In this document: positions 61,365 to 64,000 of the stretch, piece by piece
Layout: every line of letters starts with the position of its first letter
Numbering within the stretch: position 1 is the first letter of the stretch
Translations under genes and position numbers: made by a program
The notes under the pieces: model-generated
The model's database searches: none
Seen by the model: only the letters and a program-made list of their open reading frames with translations
What the model was told of the DNA's origin: nothing
NCBI GenBank assembly: GCA_024681795.1
Contig: JAILAD010000063.1
Span: 1-64,000, forward strand
Origin: Lachnospiraceae bacterium
GTDB taxonomy: Bacteria; Bacillota; Clostridia; Lachnospirales; Lachnospiraceae
Reading direction: 5' to 3'
DNA: 64,000 nucleotides

Positions 61365-64000
61365 TTACGCCTTCTCCACAACCGAAATTCCGAACGCTCC
61401 CGGACCGCAGCTGATGGATACGACCGGTGACGTCGGCACGAAATAAATGGCATTAAACTGCTCTTTTTTCTCGATCTCCGCGCGGATCCATTCAATCTCC
61501 TTTTTACTTAAGCCTACATGGTTTACAAACAGCACGATATGATCCGCCTTGAAGCCGGAAAGACTCTGGCTGATATACCGTTTCCAAACACGCTCTCTGG
61601 AACCCATCAGCATTCCTTTCGAAACGAATTTCCCGTTTTTCATATAGGAAATCGGGTGCAGCATTAATGCATTCATAAATCTTGCGTAACCCTTTGATGA
61701 CTGTCCCGCCCTTGCGGCATAATCAAGATTGTCCAGCATGAAACTGGAATGAATTCTTAAATAAAGCCGGTTCAGAATGGGAACGATTTCATTTACACCC
61801 ATGCCGGCTTCCGTCATGCGGGCCGCCATCAGCGCCATCAGTCCCTGACCGCAGGTCATATGCTTACTGTCAACCACGGTTACATTGTCAAATGCCGCCG
61901 CAGCCTCAAGCGCGGTATTATAGGAACTTGTTTCAAATCCCGACGAAAGGGACAAATGAATGACATTGTTTGCATTCGCAAGGACACCGGCAAAGAAATT
62001 CTCGTATTCCGCCACACTCGGGGAAATAGCCGTAACCGATTTGGTCGTGTCCTCCATATAACGTAAAATACCCGGCGTATCGATTTCGATTCCGTCACGA
62101 AAGATACCGTTCTCGGTCTGAACCTTATACGCAAAAACCACGATATTATACTTCTCAAGAAGTTTCTCCGGAAGGTCGCAGGTACTTTCCGTCGTAATCA
62201 CGATTTTCCTCTTCCTGCGGGTTTCATCAAGCCAGGAAATGGTTTCCGAACTCTCCATTCCGGTCTCGTCCATAACCCTGATTAAATTCTTCGGAATCTG
62301 CTTGTAAACCTCCGTCTCCAGATCCTCACCGGTTACCGGTTTGATCAGATAACCGTTAAAACCTGCCGTAGCATACAGTTTTCTGTTTTCCGCACCCGCA
62401 TTGGCCGTTAAAATAACGATATTGGTTTCGCGGTTTCTGCCTCCCACCTGGTTACGAATGGCGTGAAATGCCTCAATTCCGTCCATTTCCGGCATCAGAT
62501 GATCCATGAAGATCAAATCATACCGTTTCTCCAGAGTCTTTTCCAAAGCCTCTCTTCCGCTCTTAACGGCATCAATCTGCATTTTGGTATCACGGAGAAG
62601 TTTGGTTACGACAAGAAGATTTGATTCGTTGTCATCCACTACCAGAAGTTTCGCCTCCGGTGCCTCGAAGCGTTTCTTATATTCGCTTCTTCGTTCCAGT
62701 TTATGACGTTTTTCGTAATTGTACTCCCCGATTGCCTCATCCGATACCGCCTTCTGCGGAATCTCCACGACAAAAGTGGAACCCTTGGTATATACGGAAT
62801 TTACGGTTACTTTTCCGCCCATCAGATCGAGGAACTGTTTTACGATGGAAAGACCGAGTCCCGTTCCTTCAATATGTTTGGTATTGCTTTCGTCCACACG
62901 CTTAAATGCCGTGAACAAATACGGGATATCCTCCTTTTTGATTCCCATACCGGAATCCTCAACCGTATAAATCATCTTTACGGTCCGGTCTTCTTCCTTT
63001 TCACATTCCACGGAAAGTTTGACGTATCCTTCCTTGGTATATTTTATCGCATTGTTCAGGATATTCATTAATACCTGTTTGATACGGATTTCGTCCCCTC
63101 TTAATCTGGCCGGGACTTCGGGAGACACGTCGATTTTGAATTCCAGATTTTTCTCCTTCGAGCGAAGCCACATCATTCCGACAATATCCGAAAGCATGCT
63201 GCCGGTTTCGTATTCCTCTTCCAGAAGGTGCATGTCACCGGACTGGAATTTGGACATATCCAGAATATCGTTGATCGTATTCAGGAGCATTTTTCCGGCG
63301 GAACGGATATTTACCGCATCTTCGGCAATTTCGTCGCTGATGTTTTCCCTGAGGATCATTTCGTTTAATCCGATAATGGTATTAATCGGTGTACGGATTT
63401 CATGACTCATACTGGAGAAAAACCGGTTCTGGGAAGCAACAAGTCCCTTTATTTCTTCCCCCTGCTTTTGCATTTTTTCCACCTGCTGCAGATAAAGCCG
63501 ATTCTCTATGGTAATAACAACCGCAACATTGGAAGCAACCAAAAGCAGTGTAGTAACATCAATCGCATAATAAGTCACTCCGTTTACGGATTCAAAAAGT
63601 TCCGGGTGAAAATAGGAAAGCAGATACAGGGCAACCGTGAGAATGATTTCAAACACGGAAAAAACAATCCTGACTCCGCCCGAAAGAATCATGCTAATCA
63701 TAAAAACATTATAGACAAACCAGATCGGTCCGCTTCCCTCTACTCCGCCTCCTTTTATCATGATAATCGGATAAAGGATAAATGCCGTAAATATACTGGA
63801 AAGAACCGCGCCGGTTTTCAAATGCTTTGTTTTTACGGCAATAAACGCAACCAGAACAAACACCCCGGCAAGCACGATATTTTGCATGAATACGGCAGCT
63901 TTTCTCTCAAAGATAAATGTCTCCGCGGCAAGAATCAAAATCATTGCCGTAGTCATGGCCACGTACAGCACATACAGTCTTCTGTGAATATCCAGTCGGT
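61365..64000 (-). CDS. Hybrid histidine kinase with receiver and C-terminal DegV domain, 5'-partial
   Basis: The reading frame stays open through the window end, so the true start is probably beyond 64000; GTG 63971 is the first possible start inside. Counting from there (868 residues): five membrane spans (~1-155); HisKA dimer domain with H190 (SSMSHEIRTP); HATPase with NILNNAIKYT (~303) and GTGLGLSIVK (~369); receiver domain with acceptor D490 (LIFMDHLMPEMDG) and K near 544 (YLIKPV). From ~588 on it is a complete DegV fatty-acid-binding domain (IVITTESTCDLPE, LSLSSGFETSSYN, LDNLDYAARAGQSSK, ending SCGPGAFGISVVEKA). DegV/FakB proteins hold fatty acids for phosphorylation by FakA. Joined to a kinase, it suggests a sensor or output responding to lipid. 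Confidence 0.9.
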   Translation of the reverse strand, partial: RLDIHRRLYVLYVAMTTAMILILAAETFIFERKAAVFMQNIVLAGVFVLVAFIAVKTKHLKTGAVLSSIFTAFILYPIIMIKGGGVEGSGPIWFVYNVFMISMILSGGVRIVFSVFEIILTVALYLLSYFHPELFESVNGVTYYAIDVTTLLLVASNVAVVITIENRLYLQQVEKMQKQGEEIKGLVASQNRFFSSMSHEIRTPINTIIGLNEMILRENISDEIAEDAVNIRSAGKMLLNTINDILDMSKFQSGDMHLLEEEYETGSMLSDIVGMMWLRSKEKNLEFKIDVSPEVPARLRGDEIRIKQVLMNILNNAIKYTKEGYVKLSVECEKEEDRTVKMIYTVEDSGMGIKKEDIPYLFTAFKRVDESNTKHIEGTGLGLSIVKQFLDLMGGKVTVNSVYTKGSTFVVEIPQKAVSDEAIGEYNYEKRHKLERRSEYKKRFEAPEAKLLVVDDNESNLLVVTKLLRDTKMQIDAVKSGREALEKTLEKRYDLIFMDHLMPEMDGIEAFHAIRNQVGGRNRETNIVILTANAGAENRKLYATAGFNGYLIKPVTGEDLETEVYKQIPKNLIRVMDETGMESSETISWLDETRRKRKIVITTESTCDLPEKLLEKYNIVVFAYKVQTENGIFRDGIEIDTPGILRYMEDTTKSVTAISPSVAEYENFFAGVLANANNVIHLSLSSGFETSSYNTALEAAAAFDNVTVVDSKHMTCGQGLMALMAARMTEAGMGVNEIVPILNRLYLRIHSSFMLDNLDYAARAGQSSKGYARFMNALMLHPISYMKNGKFVSKGMLMGSRERVWKRYISQSLSGFKADHIVLFVNHVGLSKKEIEWIRAEIEKKEQFNAIYFVPTSPVVSISCGPGAFGISVVEKA

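Overview
The window is a stretch of chromosome from a low-to-mid GC Gram-positive anaerobe, most likely a Lachnospiraceae-type Clostridia. The evidence is AddAB rather than RecBCD, a long PPi-dependent phosphofructokinase, GH94 cellobiose phosphorylase and glycogen phosphorylase metabolism, a CUT1 sugar ABC transporter, lipoprotein signals and AAGGAGG ribosome binding sites. The assignment rests on gene content and style, not on a database match.

Bases 1-9113 are accessory DNA, visibly more AT-rich than the rest. An 8.2-kb integrative element (904-9113) sits in the 3' end of a tRNA-Gly(TCC) gene. A 21-bp direct repeat marks its two ends, and copies of an octamer (AGAACACA/TGTGTTCT) flank both ends as candidate integrase arm sites. 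From left to right it carries: a small ribbon-helix-helix-like protein; a small Cys-rich protein; a lipoprotein; an ImmR/ImmA-like repressor and protease pair; a 330-nt region that looks like a structured RNA; a three-gene cassette (DUF4417-like protein, toxin-like protein, acidic immunity-like protein); two sets of 11-bp iterons; a RepA_N-type replication initiator; a MobC-like protein; an oriT-like hairpin region; and a tyrosine integrase. No relaxase, VirB4 or coupling protein is present, so self-transfer is unlikely and mobilisation in trans would be needed. Left of it (1-903) lies the right end of a second, decayed element of the same kind, with its own integrase remnant, its own arm repeats and the shared core site: a tandem array in one tRNA gene. 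The gene-free stretch 814-1225 holds arm repeats, a terminator, the att core and a hairpin; nothing is seen in 1100-1225.

From 9.1 kb on the DNA looks like ordinary chromosome. Region 9.3-16.8 kb is a minus-strand run: THUMP methyltransferase, RdgB, YfcE-like phosphoesterase, HerA/DUF853 ATPase, HD-GYP membrane phosphodiesterase, membrane protein. Region 17-25.8 kb holds a sugar ABC transporter facing away from cellobiose phosphorylase across a 375-bp control region, then a YitT protein, CysK and a CYTH protein. Region 25.8-34.6 kb holds malQ, a lipoprotein, glgP, a sodium-dependent transporter and PPi-PFK. With cellobiose phosphorylase this makes a phosphorolytic, energy-saving route from glucans into glycolysis. 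Region 34.7-41.8 kb has a cation antiporter, a lipoprotein, a dGTPase-like HD protein, a GGDEF protein, a five-tRNA group (Arg, His, Gln, Lys, Leu) and a zinc-ribbon/TPR membrane protein. Region 41.9-49.6 kb has valS, a VanX-type dipeptidase, a TIR-domain protein paired with a DUF4097-like membrane protein, and a GH13 enzyme. Region 49.6-61.2 kb is a DNA-repair block: Rad3/DinG-type helicase with an N-terminal nuclease-like domain, CPBP protease, AddA, AddB and a sigma-factor-like protein. The window closes with a partial hybrid histidine kinase fused to a DegV lipid-binding domain.

The best candidates for something undescribed are the structured RNA plus DUF4417/toxin-like/immunity-like cassette on the integrative element, and the histidine kinase-receiver-DegV fusion.
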